Positions 42,721 through 54,407 of a DNA stretch of 64,000 nucleotides are shown piece by piece (within the stretch, counting starts at the first letter, position 1; every line of letters starts with the position of its first letter). The translations under genes and the position numbers were made by a program. The stretch comes from Enoplolaimus lenunculus (taxonomy: Eukaryota > Nematoda > Enoplea > Enoplida > Thoracostomopsidae), in contig JASANG010001215.1 in the NCBI GenBank assembly GCA_030248215.1, positions 62,001 to 126,000 of the forward strand, written 5' to 3'. Below the pieces are notes generated by a model that was not told the origin of the DNA, made no database searches, and was given only the letters and a program-made list of their open reading frames with translations.

Positions 42721-43331
42721 AATTAAACCTAAATTAGGACTTTCCACAATATTTCACTAATTATTACAGTTAGAAGCAATCTAATTTTAGCATTAAAGGG
42801 TTTTTGTGTGCGAGGAATGTGTGTAGACTGTTTACAAACCTCCAAAACCGATAATTGAGCAGTTAGCTAATAGATAATTTGCATATTAGCATAGTTTATA
42901 AGCCTAAATTAGGACTTTTTAGCGGGACTGCAAAAATATTAGCATAGCTTGATTTTTTTGCTCATATAAATATAAGTATAAAGTTATTCTTACGCTTAGG
43001 CTTAGCAATATGCTTATACTATTGTTACAGCACTGTTGTCTTACATAGCACATTTTTCATAAGGCGAGAGACGGACGCGATAGGGGTCCGGTCTGAAACT
43101 GTTCCTAAAACTGGTAAGGTCCCAAAGTGTCGCTTGCGCTTGGTTTCCTAGGCGACAAGAATTTGTCAACACAACCGCTAAGGCATTACAATGAACGCTG
43201 ACAACGTTTATCTGTCAAAAGTTGATCTACGAAATTTTAAACGAACAAAATGTGACTGATTTTTCAACTGTTTTATAGTCCAATTTCGGCTAAATTAGCA
43301 TTATTGTGTTTGTAGAATTGTTGTATTTGTG
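42721..43331. other. No gene; decayed TTAGGC element
   Basis: Duplicated phrase cctaaattaggactttcc / cctaaattaggacttttt (42727, 42904). At 42985-43048 a few TTAGGC-like units precede a decayed family-B tail. Confidence 0.5.
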
Positions 43332-43670
43332 GGTCCATGTAAAGATCAGGGGCGGTGAGTTTTTTTCTGTAGGGCTAGAATAGAGCAAGCTTAGGCTTTA
43401 GACAATTTTTTGCTTGGCTTAGGCTTAGGCTTAGGTTTAGGAATATGCTCATTATTACGCTTTGGTTTAGGCTTAGGCTTAGGTTTAGGTTTAGGAATAT
43501 GCTCATTATTACGCTTTGGTTTAGGCTTAGGCTTAGGCTTAGGTTTAGGAATATGCTCATTCTTATGCTTAGGGTTACGCTTAGGCTTAGGCTTAGGCTG
43601 AGGCTTAGGCTTAGGCGCAGACTTAGGCATCTGCTTATAATACTGTACTGCCCCTGTTCTTTACATTGGC
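43332..43670 (+). mobile_element. TTAGGC-bearing MITE, family B, long form
   Basis: ggtccatgtaaagatcaggg to cccctgttctttacattggc; four TTAGGC blocks separated by gaatatgctcattattacgc twice and gaatatgctcattcttatgc once. Confidence 0.92.
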
Positions 43671-44905
43671 TCACTTCTGTAATATATTACATCTATTTTA
43701 CATATTCTACGAATGAAACTACTACAGATTGTCGCTATAGGGCGAATATGTGAAGAAAGGTGTGAACGGTTTTTGGTATTAAAATAGAATTTGTGAAATT
43801 CTTTGGTGCGATTTGAATACTTTTTGATTTTGTGTATTTTAATTTGGGAACTCGAAAAATTTCTAATCTTTTATACATTGGATATTTTAGAAACACTATT
43901 TAACATCAACCTGAACGCCCGTTAAAGTAACATGGGCCCGAATCACAAAAGACGAGACACAAGAGTTTGTGATGTTTTACTAAGTGAAAATCGACAGTAA
44001 AAACGCCGATAAGGCAAAGTCTCACAACTGAGACGTGTTTGAGGTCCAAGAGTCGTCTGGTTTACGCCGTTATCTTGCAATGTTAAAATACGCGTCGTGA
44101 CCATTAATAAAACAGTTAAAAAGGGAAATGCATTAAAATCTGATTGTGATATAAAGAAGTTTTAATTTCGTCAAAAATCAAATTGCAAAAAAGTATAAAC
44201 TGCGTTCGGTCGAGCAACACACAATTTTTCTCGTAATTACACACCGAAACAAGAGGTGCAAGCACGATTATAATACTTGTTTCTTAATAGAATACAACTT
44301 TGATGAGGAAGAAAACATTTTTTGACCCGCTAGGATTTTGACTTTAAACCCCTGTCAATAAAGTGGTCTTGTATTGTCTCTACAAGCTTTTAAGTGGGGG
44401 TGTATCATCGCTGTCCCTCTCGTTCGATACGCCCACACCGTGCGCGGTTTCCATTAATGAATCCCCCAATGGCGACTTCGAAAAAATGTCTCACGGGGTC
44501 AATCGTGCCAATGCTGAAATCCGGCGAAGCGACACGAGCAGCGAAAAGCTAAACGCAATTTCAGTGCTTTTTACTGTAATATTTTTAGCTTTAATTCGTG
44601 TTGAAACGCCTGGGCCTCGATGGTCTTCCCGTTGGATGGAGTAAGTTGGTGGAAATCACTTACAAATATATTCAAGTATCAGTATATGTTTTTCACTGTA
44701 TAACTTGAACAAAAAAATCAAACATTTTAAAGTTTCGTTAATAACAGACGCATGAAATACGACTTTATTGTGGCGATTATTTTGTTTGAAAAATGTAGAA
44801 ATTGTTAACATTGTTTCAATTGATTCTCAAATTACTTTTACATAACCTTTGCCATTTCACAAAGTTGTCAGAAATCTGACGAAAACTGTTGCTACAGCAA
44901 CTATA
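43671..44905. other. No supported gene
   Basis: AT-rich. A family-A right end (cctgaacgcccgttaaagta, 43910-43936) without partner. At 44540-44575 the dispersed phrase aagctaaacgcaatttcag. Confidence 0.45.
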
Positions 44906-45380
44906 TACTGTAGTGACCCGAATAAGAGGGGAGTAATAAGAAGGGGAGGGGTGTCTATTTTAAGTCTCAATCAATAGGAGTCGGTATGTCTAATAACGAT
45001 TCCGTAAGCAGATGGGATCCATAAACCTTAATTAGAATGCATAAATGTCAGCTATAATTTAATTGCAGTGTATAAATGACTCCGTGACCAAATAAAGTTG
45101 AGTTCAAAACTATAAAACTTACTTCTGTTTTGGAAGCACATTTATTAGTATAACCTTGAGTTATCGGTCAAGCTTTTGATACAAAACAAATAAACGTGTA
45201 TATAATTCAACAGATTGTTGCAATACCTGATATATATCAGTAACGAAGGGCGGCGGAGGGTGGGTTAAAAATAAATGACAGTCCGTAACCGAATAACAAG
45301 GGGGGAGGTGCCCTCTGGAGAGGCCAAATAAATATCAGTCCCCTCCCCCTCTTATTCGGGTTACTACTCTCACTACAGTA
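44906..45380. mobile_element. ACTGTAGTGACCCGAATAAG element, copy 2
   Basis: atactgtagtgacccgaata and agaggggagt at the left; cccctcttattcgggttac...cactacagta at the right. Whole-length relation, inverted, to 24643-25070. Confidence 0.85.
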
Positions 45381-45429
45381 CCGTAAAATCTATGGGTTAT
45401 TTACGTTATTCCCCCAGCCCGCGTTTGTC

Positions 45430-45815
45430 CAAAATATATCGATTTTGAAAATTTTTTTGCATATTTGAATTTCTCATAACATCCTCTAATCATTTCACGC
45501 CTAAATTTGAATTTTTGTAAAAATTCGATTTTTAAAGGTACCAAGTCCGCCTTGATGTGAATCGGCGCCAAGTCAGTTGTTTAACCATAATTCAATAACC
45601 AATCGTCTCATTGCAAAAAATTGCACACTATATTGCACTCAGCTCCGCACGCAGCATCGAATGTTATATAACTCGTCAAACTTTTTGACGAAAAAATTTT
45701 TTTGTCCCCAAGAGAGACCTGGGACCTTAAAAAATCGAATTTTGCAAAAATTCAAATTTAGGCGTGAAATGATTAGCGAACGTCATGAAAAGCTCAAATA
45801 TGCAAAAATTGTTTA
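45430..45815 (-). repeat. ~300-bp dispersed repeat family (copy 3 of 3), self-inverted
   Basis: attcaaatttaggcgtgaaa occurs here and, inverted, at 45500, giving a foldback shape not seen in the other copies. Confidence 0.6.
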
Positions 45816-46505
45816 AATACAATGAGTTTTGGGCAAACGCCGGCTGGGGGTGGATAACGGAAAAGACCCTTGTTCTACAATTTGTGTTTTTGCAGTGTCG
45901 CAACTACAAGATGCGAGCGGAAGCGTCATTTCTGGTTGACATCTCTCCTCCTTCAACCATGGCTGAAATTTTGACAACTGAATAGAACCAGAGTTGTGGG
46001 TTAGAAAAATTCCTTTTTTTTCTAGAAATTGTCTTGCCACCTCCTATACCAGCGTCAAGTTGTGGGGCTGATATTGTATGCAAACATGTTGCAGATATTA
46101 CGACAATTTGATTTCTTCCAGCAAAATCGAATCAGTAAACAGTGCTGCGGAAGCGACCCCCCAAACGCCCAATTGGGAGGCCGACCCTTGAGGGGCCCAC
46201 TTTAGCAATCTAAACTATTTTACCGCTGATCACGAAGTTATAGAGTGTAAGACGTTTTATTGGGGCCTTTCAGACCTTTTGGGGGGGCGACTATCAGATC
46301 ACCGGCTGTGTCAGTAAAAACTCTGAACAGATGTAAAGTTGTACACTAAAAGTATGCAGCGTATCGCACTAGCCTGGCTATGCTTAATGAGCAGTTAAAT
46401 ATTTAGTTGTGTTTTGCTAAATTATCATAAATGATGCCGCTGAAGTAAAAAATGTTCGAGCCAAAGCCGAAGATCAACAAATTTTCTCGGTGCCAGTAAA
46501 ATTTG
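45816..46505. other. No gene recognised
   Basis: Mixed-composition DNA with a GC-rich patch at 46150-46205; I see nothing further. Confidence 0.4.
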
Positions 46506-46709
46506 GACACTTTTTACTTTAAGGTGCGTAACAGTAGATTAAGCGTATTGCTAAGCCTAAGCCTAAGCCTAGCGTTGCAAAAATGATGTTTTTAAGCTAA
46601 AGCCGGAGCCTAAACCTAAGCCTGAGCAAAAAATGTAATCTAGAATCTAAACATTACTCTGTTATAGACAAACGAAAAACTTGGACGCCTCATAAAGTAA
46701 CATGGGCTA
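46506..46709 (-). mobile_element. TTAGGC-bearing MITE, family A, diverged
   Basis: gacactttttactttaaggt ... cgcctcataaagtaacatgg; GCCTAA units and spacer gttgcaaaaatgatgt. Confidence 0.82.
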
Positions 46710-47393
46710 TTTATATGATGGTCGTTGATTTTGTTCAAATATATATATGTATATATATGTGTGTATAAATATATCTATTTATTTACAATATATGTCGTTA
46801 TATATAAGTATTATATATTTATTGTATATATCCCTTCACAAAGAGAAATTTACACAGAAAATATCTTTGGGTTCTCAGATGATTCCGCCCTCCTTACACA
46901 CTCGATTTCAAACGACTACCACTAGCACGAATGGCTGTCCCGCATAGCCATCAACACACGGATATTTATAATGAAGTATTTATGACTGTGTTTTTGGCGT
47001 TTCAGTATAAAAATCGCTTAGTGCCGGGGCTTGCGGGCCATTACCCCATATCCTGCTCAGGGTATTTTGAAATCGCGGTGGTTTGGGTGAGACAGCCTTA
47101 AGATGGTAAAGAAAAAGAGTTCCCCTACCGCGCTACTTTATATTGATAATAATTAATATCGTACATGTAAAATAACAGACAAATTGCCTCAGTTGTTTGT
47201 GTAAGCGAAAACAGTGCTGGTAGGGTTAGACAAAAGCTTTAGGTTTAGGCTTAGGCTATGTTTAGACATCTGTTTTAAGTTGTAGCCAATTCTTGAACTG
47301 TGTGTCCTACGAATTCTGATTGGCTACAAAAATATGTAAGGTTCAGTTCAATTGGTTAAATCATGTTTAAGTTTACATCTTTTGGCCCATGTA
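46710..47393. other. No gene; AT microsatellite-like stretch
   Basis: 46738-46835 is TA/TG-rich simple sequence (atatatatgtatatatatgt). A few TTAGGC-like units at 47235-47255. Confidence 0.5.
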
Positions 47394-47634
47394 TAGAACA
47401 GGGCCGGATCGTTTTCCGGAGGGGCTATAATAGAGTCAGTTTAAGCTTTAGACTAATTTTTTTGTTTAGGCTTAGGCTTAGGCTTAGGCTTAGGAATAGG
47501 CTCATCCATACGCTTAGGCTTAGGCTTAGGCTTAGGCTTAGGCTTAGGAATAGGCTCATCCATACGCTTAGGCTTAGGCTTAGGCGTAGGAATATGCTTA
47601 TACTACGGTTCCGGCCCTGTTCTATACATGGGCC
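47394..47634 (+). mobile_element. TTAGGC-bearing MITE, family C, reference copy
   Basis: Near-perfect terminal repeats ggcccatgtatagaacaggg and ccctgttctatacatgggcc; ccggatcgttttccggaggg next to the left end; three TTAGGC blocks with spacer gaataggctcatccatacgc. Confidence 0.93.
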
Positions 47635-47745
47635 CATCTTTTGACAAACTTGTAAAATGATCGTGGCAGCTTTGCCGTACAATAATATGAACATGCGGCT
47701 TCATTAAAGTTAAAATATTGATGGATATGTTGATTAAACCTATTA

Positions 47746-48005
47746 ATGTAGTGACACGAATAAACGCAAGGAGCCTGATGTACGTTTGGTCTCTCCAGAA
47801 TGTACTGCCCTATATGATTACGGATATACTCAGGAATGTAGTTTCAAAACTAATGTATGCTTTAAAGTTTTGAAGTGAACTTTATTTGGGCCTGAAGTCA
47901 TTTATGCACTTTAATTAGGCATAATTGACATTTATGGACTCTAATCAGGGCTTAGGGACTCATCCGCTTACGGACTCTGATTAGGGATATAGACTCCTAT
48001 TCGAT
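47746..48005. mobile_element. ACTGTAGTGACCCGAATAAG element, truncated copy
   Basis: taatgtagtgacacgaataa, then ttaaagttttgaagtg, gacatttatggactctaat. The closing repeat is lost. Confidence 0.7.
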
Positions 48006-48147
48006 ATGTCACGTAATACTGTGGAACATTTATACAAATAGCATATGATATTCCAAAATTAAGTATCACATGACATTCAACAGGACAATTTGGGTATATT
48101 ACCTCAAGTATGCAGACATTTGAAAATATATCATGTAATATTCGCAG
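48006..48147. repeat. Fragment of the CATATGATAT-rich element
   Basis: aaatagcatatgatattcc, caggacaatttgggta and ctcaagtatgcagacatttg are inverted matches to 52120-52190 inside the element 51941-52617. It directly borders the minisatellite. Confidence 0.7.
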
Positions 48148-49735
48148 TGGTTTCACCCCAACGGTTGGTTTCACCTCAACGGTTGGTTTCACCCCAACGG
48201 TTGGTTTCACCCCAACGGTTGGTTTCACCCCAACGGTTGGTTTCACCCCAACGGTTGGTTTCACCCCAACGGTCGGTTTCACCCCAACGGTTGGTTTCAC
48301 CCCAACGGTTGGTTTCACCCCAACGGTTGGTTTCACCCCAACGGTTGGTTTCACCCCAACGGTCGGTTTCACCCCAACGGTCGGTTTCACCCCAACGGTC
48401 GGTTTCACCCCAACGGTCGGTTTCACCCCAACGGTTGGTTTCACCCCAACGGTTGGTTTCACCCCAACGGTTGGTTTCACCCCAACGGTTGGTTTCACCC
48501 CAACGGTTGGTTTCACCCCAACGGTTGGTTTCACCCCAACGGTTGGTTTCACCCCAACGGTTGGTTTCACCACAACGGTTGGTTTCACCCCAACGGTTGG
48601 TTTCACCCCAACGGTTGGTTTCACCCCAACGGTTGGTTTCACCCCCAACGGTCGGTTTCACCTCAACGGTTGGTTTCACCCCAACGGTTGGTTTCACCCC
48701 AACGGTTGGTTTCACCCCAACGGTCGGTTCCACCCCAACGGTCGGTTTCACCCCAACGGTCGGTTTCACCCCAACGGTCGGTTTCACCCCAACGGTCGGT
48801 TTCACCCCAACGGTCGGTTTCACCCCAACGGTCGGTTTCACCCCAACGGTTGGTTTCACCCCAACGGTTGGTTTCACCCCGACGGTTGGTTTCACCCCAA
48901 CGGTTGGTTTCACTCAACGGTTGGTTTCACCCAACGGTTGGTTTCACCCCAACGGTCGGTTTCACCCCAACGGTCGGTTTCACCCCAACGGTCGGTTTCA
49001 CCCCAACGGTTGGTTTCACCCCAACGGTTGGTTTCACCCCAACGGTTGGTTTCACCCCAACGGTTGGTCTCACCCCAACGGTTGGTTTCACTCCAACGGT
49101 CGGTTTCACCCCAACGGTCGGTTTCACCCCAACGGTCGGTTTCACCCCAACGGTCGGCTTCACCATAACGGTCGGCTTCACCCCAACGGTCGGCTTCACC
49201 CCAACGGTTGGTTTCACCCCAACGGTTGGTTTCACCCCAACGGTTGGTTTCACCCCAACGGTTGGTTTCACCCCAACGGTCGGTTTCACCCCAACGGTCG
49301 GTTTCACCCCAACGGTCGGTTTCACCCCAACGGTCGGTTTCACCCCAACGGTCGGTTTCACCCCAACGGTTGGTTTCACCCCAACGGTTGGTTTCACCCC
49401 GACGGTTGGTTTCACCCCGACGGTTGGTTTCACCCCGACGGTTGGTTTCACCCCGACGGTTGGTTTCACCCCGACGGTTGGTTTCACCCCGACGGTTGGT
49501 TTCACCCCGACGGTTGGTTTCACCCCGACGGTTGGTTTCACCCCAACGGTTGGTTTCACCCCAACGGTTGGTTTCACCCCAACGGTTGGTTTCACCCCAA
49601 CGGTTGGTTTCACCCCAACGGTTGGTTTCACCCCAACGGTTGGTTTCACCCCAACGGTTGGTTTCACCCCAACGGTTGGTTTCACCCCAACAAGTGGTTT
49701 CACCCCAACGGTTGGTTTCACCCCAATGCTTGGTT
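48148..49735. repeat. 18-bp minisatellite, about 88 units
   Basis: Unit ggtttcaccccaacggtt. Because 18 is a multiple of three and the unit lacks stops in both orientations, all six frames stay open (GFTPTV, VSPQRL, FHPNGW on plus; GVKPTV, GETNRW, WGNQPL-type on minus). Substitutions cluster in blocks: ggtc for ggtt, and ccgacgg in eight consecutive units near 49396-49545. Two units with short deletions at about 48910-48940 shift the phase. No start context, splice site or flanking coding sequence supports a protein. Confidence 0.95.
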
Positions 49736-49888
49736 TTATACAAATACGTTGGTTAGGCGCTTGTTGTCAGGATAAAAGTTTCTGTCATGCAAACGATTTT
49801 TTGAAACTCCGCATTTAGTTTAATCAGTCTTCTCATTTTTCATAGTTCAGATTGATGGATTAATCAGCAGCTTGGTAAAGCGGTTGAA

Positions 49889-50748
49889 ACTAGAAAAAAT
49901 TGCTCAGCACTTGAGCAGCATGGGATATGCTTCATATTCCTATTAAAAGGATAGTAACTAGAACAGCACATTCGTTCGATGTAACCTGGAAAAATATTAA
50001 GAAACAATGGCGTCCAAAATCATGTTGACTATTAATTCTTCTGAAACATATTGCGGATAGCAAAATGTTTGTAATTTTCTTTTGTAAAAAACAAATGTTT
50101 TGCTTTAAATGTGTATTGAAGTTTTCTACACGAACGTACTAAACTCACCTTGGGCTCTCTATTAACATAGTTAATTGAATTCCACAAGAACACTGTATGG
50201 CGACATAATTGGGGAGTTAGAGTACTGATGACCAATTTTGTTAGATACTTTATTAAACAAGGCGCCACAAAATGACTCACAATGATGCTTTAAAAACGAC
50301 TCTTGACTTTACCCGCCTTTTAACCTTAGTGACAAACAAACAAGTTTACAGGTAGAAATCTATAAATGCGCATTTCCCTGCTAAGTTATTTGTTTCACTG
50401 CATAGTCACGACTAGAGGATCAAAATTCTCACCGTATTCTGTCAGCATCGATTAATCTGGCAAAAGCAAGATCATTATACTTCAGCCATGTCTCTGTAAC
50501 CCTGCCATTATCTAAGAAATTTGTTAAAATGCCTAATTAATCCGCCAAAAACTTTCAACACAAAAATAGATTTGCTCTCCGCAATATGTTTCAGAAGAAT
50601 TAATAGTCAACATGATTTTGGACGCCATTGTTTCTTAATATTTTTCCAGGTTACATCGAACGAATGTGCTGGTCTAGTTACTATCCTTTTAATAGTAATA
50701 TGAAGCATATTCCATGCTGCTCAAGTGCTGAGCAATTTTTTCTAGTTC
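49889..50748. mobile_element. Long inverted repeat (arms ~172 bp, spacer ~515 bp)
   Basis: 49889-50060 and 50577-50748 are almost perfect inverted copies (aactagaaaaaattgctcag ... ctgagcaattttttctagtt; aacatattgcgga inside). The spacer is unrelated AT-rich DNA. It ends 37 bases before the HS6ST-like start codon. Confidence 0.88.
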
Positions 50749-51293
50749 AAATACGTCTGTTTCAGAATTTAATAGCACATTTCCATGTCGATTACTGTGA
50801 ACATATCATTAGTCACAGCAGTGTGCTTAACCATCTCTCTTACCATTTATTACATTGGTATAATTGTTCACAATCGAAACACAATTTCATATTATATACC
50901 CGTTCAACTATCGAACCAGTTCAGTTTAAATCAACTGGTTCTTTTAGTGTTTCTTCATATTCAAAAAACGTCAGGTACAACAATGGAAAAAATTTTGGTT
51001 CAACAAATTATTGCACGCAACGCGTCATTGTATACGTCACCTAAATTGTGTAACCGCTATTCTGATAAGCAACACTGGAAAAAGCGGAAATGTTTAAGGC
51101 CGCTTTTAGTAAATTCGACGGCCGTCAATCGGAAAAACAAACGTTCTAACAGAGGAACGTGGTTGTTCAGCCGATTTTCAGTCGGCTGGCCGTGTGGCGT
51201 TCACGCCAGCTGGACCGAGTTGGTGGTGTCAAATTGCGTTGAAAAATATTTCAATCGTATTGATGGAATAAATCAACATCGCAGGTACCTCTA

Positions 51294-51521
51294 TACTGCG
51301 CGCTGAAACAACTGGTGAGTCAAATTGACTCTCTCCGAAGTAGGCTTTTCTGGACTACACAAACTGAGGCAAAATTCGACTCCGCCAGAGTCATATTCCA
51401 CTCAATGAATCGCTCAGTGAGTCGAATTTGACTGTGGCGGTGTCGAATTTGACTCAGTTTGTGAAGTCTGGAAAAGCCTATTTCGGAGAGAGTCAATTTG
51501 ACTCATCATTTTTTGCAGTGT
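51294..51521. mobile_element. GAGTCAAA palindromic MITE, copy 4
   Basis: Left end decayed (actgcgcgctgaaacaactg), then gtgagtcaaattgactctct; right end actcatcattttttgcagtg. It starts about 10 bases after the donor of the sulfotransferase first exon. Confidence 0.85.
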
Positions 51522-51940
51522 GCACTAAAACTAAGTAAACGCTAGTGCCATGCTTAACGTGGTCACATACATTTTCCTTGGAGACCCTCACAGCTAACCA
51601 ATCCGTATTAAACTTTGGCCCATGTATAGGACAGCGGCTTCCAGTTTTCCAGGGTGGAAAATTTATGACCAGGAGTGCAGCGCAGCCACTCCTGTATGAC
51701 TGCCTGACTTCCAATGGTTGGTAGGAAAAATCACAGGCATAGGCTTTGCTGGGGAAAAGTGGAAAATTCATAAGCCTGGATATTTTCTGGTGCGGTAGGG
51801 AAAATCAGTACTGTAAAGTTTGTTTGGAAAACAGGAAAAGTGGAAAATTTCAACGCCAAGATGTTGCCTTGGTTGGTAGAGAAAATCTGCAGTGTAAAAA
51901 TTGTTAGGAAAACTGGAAAAGTGGAAATATTAAAAGCTTA

Positions 51941-52617
51941 TGCGGGGTTCACGTTAATACTGGGGCAGCTTGGGACACGTTTTGTCCCTATTAGACTATT
52001 GGGTAGCATTTTGTCAGCATATAGACCCTATATCGCATTCAAAAGTTCGTATTTGTCTGCTGTTAACATGTGTGGATCACCTTTTGTTCTTCAATATCAT
52101 ATGATATTCGAGGTATTGTCTGAGAAAATCATATGATATATTTTCAAATGTCTGCATACTTGAGGTCCAAATTGTCCTGTTAAATATCATATGATACTAG
52201 AATTTGAAATTTGAATTTTTGAATTATAAAGCTTTGGTTTTAAGCGATTTTGTGTCGCAAACGATTTGCAGGCGTGTAATTGGTTTATTTAAAGCACATT
52301 TGTGCTCCTGCCGTCCAACTTTTCATTCATTTATTAGTACTCAAAGTTTACACTGTCCCGCTGAATATCATATGATATTCGTTGAAATTTTGGAATATCA
52401 TATGATATTGGCATGGCATAAATGAGCAACAGTGTCACGTGACATACCGTCCCTTGTACACATTGATCAATTGAGAGCGGTTGTTTGTAAGCTAATGTCA
52501 TATGGCATTCGAGTTTGGTCTGTTGATCCAATCTAAGAGCCCGTACTTTAATGTTGCCGTCGAATCAACATGGACAAACCGTGTCCCGCCTGCCCCGGTT
52601 ATAACGTAAACCCCGCA
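51941..52617. mobile_element. TGCGGGGTTCACGTTATAAC element, copy 2, with target duplication
   Basis: Inverted ends tgcggggttcacgttaatac and ataacgtaaaccccgca, extended by gggacacgttttgtcc / ggacaaaccgtgtccc. It is flanked by TTA on both sides within the minisatellite unit, a clean target duplication. Inside are at least five copies of the palindrome-like atatcatatgatat (52094, 52127, 52185, 52363, 52393). No transposase seen. Confidence 0.85.
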
Positions 52618-52810
52618 TTAGGTTTTCCCTTGGTTGGTACGGAAAATCTGTAGTGTAAAGTTTGTTTGGAAAACTGGAAAAGTGGAGAAATTTTAAAAGC
52701 TTAGATTATTCCTGTTTGGTAGAGAAACTCTGAAGCATAGGTTCTGGTTGGAAAACTGGAAAAGTGGAAAATTTAAACGCCTTGATTTCCTCTTGGTTGG
52801 TAGGGAAATC

Positions 52811-53029
52811 GGTTCATGTATAGAACAGGGCCGGATCGTTTTCCGGAGGGGCAATAACAGAGTCAGTTTAAGATTTAGACTAATTTTTTGCTTAGGCTTA
52901 GGCTTAGGTTTAGGCTTATGCTTTGAAATAGGCTCATCAATACGCTTAGGCTTAGGCTTAGGCTTAGGCTAGGCTTAGGCTTAGGAATATGCTTATGCTA
53001 CTGTTCCGGCCCTGTTGTATACATGGGCC
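52811..53029 (+). mobile_element. TTAGGC-bearing MITE, family C
   Basis: ggttcatgtatagaacaggg to ccctgttgtatacatgggcc; two TTAGGC blocks with spacer gaaataggctcatcaatacg. Confidence 0.92.
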
Positions 53030-53841
53030 GGAAACCTGTGGAATAAAGTTTGTTTTGAAAACGGGAAAAGTGGAAATTTTAAAAGTTTAAGGGAAAATCT
53101 AGGCATTTTAATTTTCCACTGTTCATCTTTTCCAAACCAAACCTGTGCTTTAGATTTTTCCTACCAACCAAGGGAAAATATAATCTTTTAAATTTTCCCA
53201 TTTTGCAAATAACACCTATGCATCAGACTTTTCATACCAAGGGAACACCTAGGCATTAAAATTTTCCATTTTCCCGTTTTCCAACCAATACCTATGCCCT
53301 ACGCTTGAATTTTCCCTTTTTCCCGATTTTCAACCGAAACCTTTGCATCAGATATTGCTTACCAACGAAAAAATATATAGGCATTTTAATTTTCCACTTT
53401 TCCGTTTTCCACACAAAACATGGGTTTCAGGCATTCCCTACCAACCCAGGGTAAGTTTAGGCGTTTAAATCTTCTCGGTTTCCAACCAAACCCAATGCTT
53501 CAGATTTTTCCTACCAAGCAAGGAAAAATCTAGGCATTAAAATTTTCCACTTTTCCCGTTTTCCAACCGAAACCTATGGTTCAGATATTCCGTACCAACC
53601 CAGGGTAATTATAGGCATTAAAATTTTTCCCTTTTCCCGTTTTCCAACCAATACCTATGCTTCAGATTTTCCCTACCAACCCAGGGTAAAAATCTAGGCA
53701 CTAAAATTTCCCATTTTTCCCGTTTTCCAACCAAAACCTATGCTTCAGATCTTCCTTACCGACCCAAGGTAAAAATCTAGGCATTAGAATTTTCCACTTT
53801 TCCTGTTTTCCAACCAAAACCTACGCTTCAGATTTTTCCTT

Positions 53842-53926
53842 TAAGCTTTACACTTAGGATTACGGTTAGGCATAGGCTTAGGAATATGCTTAGAATACTG
53901 TTCCGCCCCTGTTTTTTGCATTGGCC
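53842..53926 (+). mobile_element. TTAGGC MITE, right half of family B
   Basis: TTAGGC-like units, gaatatgcttagaatactg, then ccgcccctgttttttgcatt. It terminates the inverted minisatellite. Confidence 0.75.
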
Positions 53927-54407
53927 AAGAAAAACTGGATCATAAACGTTCACTACGACGCATGTTTACTCAAATATATACTGCTTATATTCGAAATATA
54001 CTTTAGTTTCACAAGTATACTAAATACTCTTTTAATTGAACAAGAAGTTTTGATAGAGAAGGGTGAATGGAAAAGTTTGTGGTCCAAATAACAGGGGTTG
54101 AAAAAATAGCTGTCCGTAACCGAATGACAATAAAACATTTCACCGGTGAGGGAATATGAATATCAGTGTTACTTTTTTGTGACCTCGCCTCAGCGAAGTC
54201 GTATTCAGATGGTTGTTCGATTAGAACTTAATTTGCATACGCACTTTTGGCCGGGTTGAATAAGTAACTCAGAATGAGTTGAATTAAATCAGAATTCTGA
54301 GCTCTAATACTCCTAACTCATATTGAGTGATATTATAAAACTCATCCGAGTTAAAATCAACTAACTGAAATTTGCACTATTTCTTTTGTGGTTTTTGATC
54401 AAAAAAT

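Larger units (their letters stand above)
51640..53850. repeat. ~80-bp minisatellite in inverted halves, with nested elements
   Basis: 51640-51940 and 52618-52810 repeat ggaaaactggaaaagtggaa with gcataggttctggttgg and ggtagggaaa. 53040-53850 has the same unit on the other strand (ttttccaaccaaaacctatg, ttcagatttttcctaccaa), about nine units. The element 51941-52617 interrupts the left half and the TTAGGC MITE 52811-53029 sits at the switch point. Confidence 0.85.

Noticed and set aside
44363-44644. 93-codon frame
   Set aside because: Overlaps a dispersed repeat phrase (aagctaaacgcaatttcag) and shows no domain or splice support.
48148-49735. CRISPR-like array
   Set aside because: No spacers: units are contiguous 18-mers, and the genome is eukaryotic.
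47968-49818. Very long open reading frames on both strands (up to about 560 codons)
   Set aside because: They exist only because the 18-bp unit is a multiple of three without stops; all six frames are equally open, and there are no splice sites, domains or codon bias favouring one.
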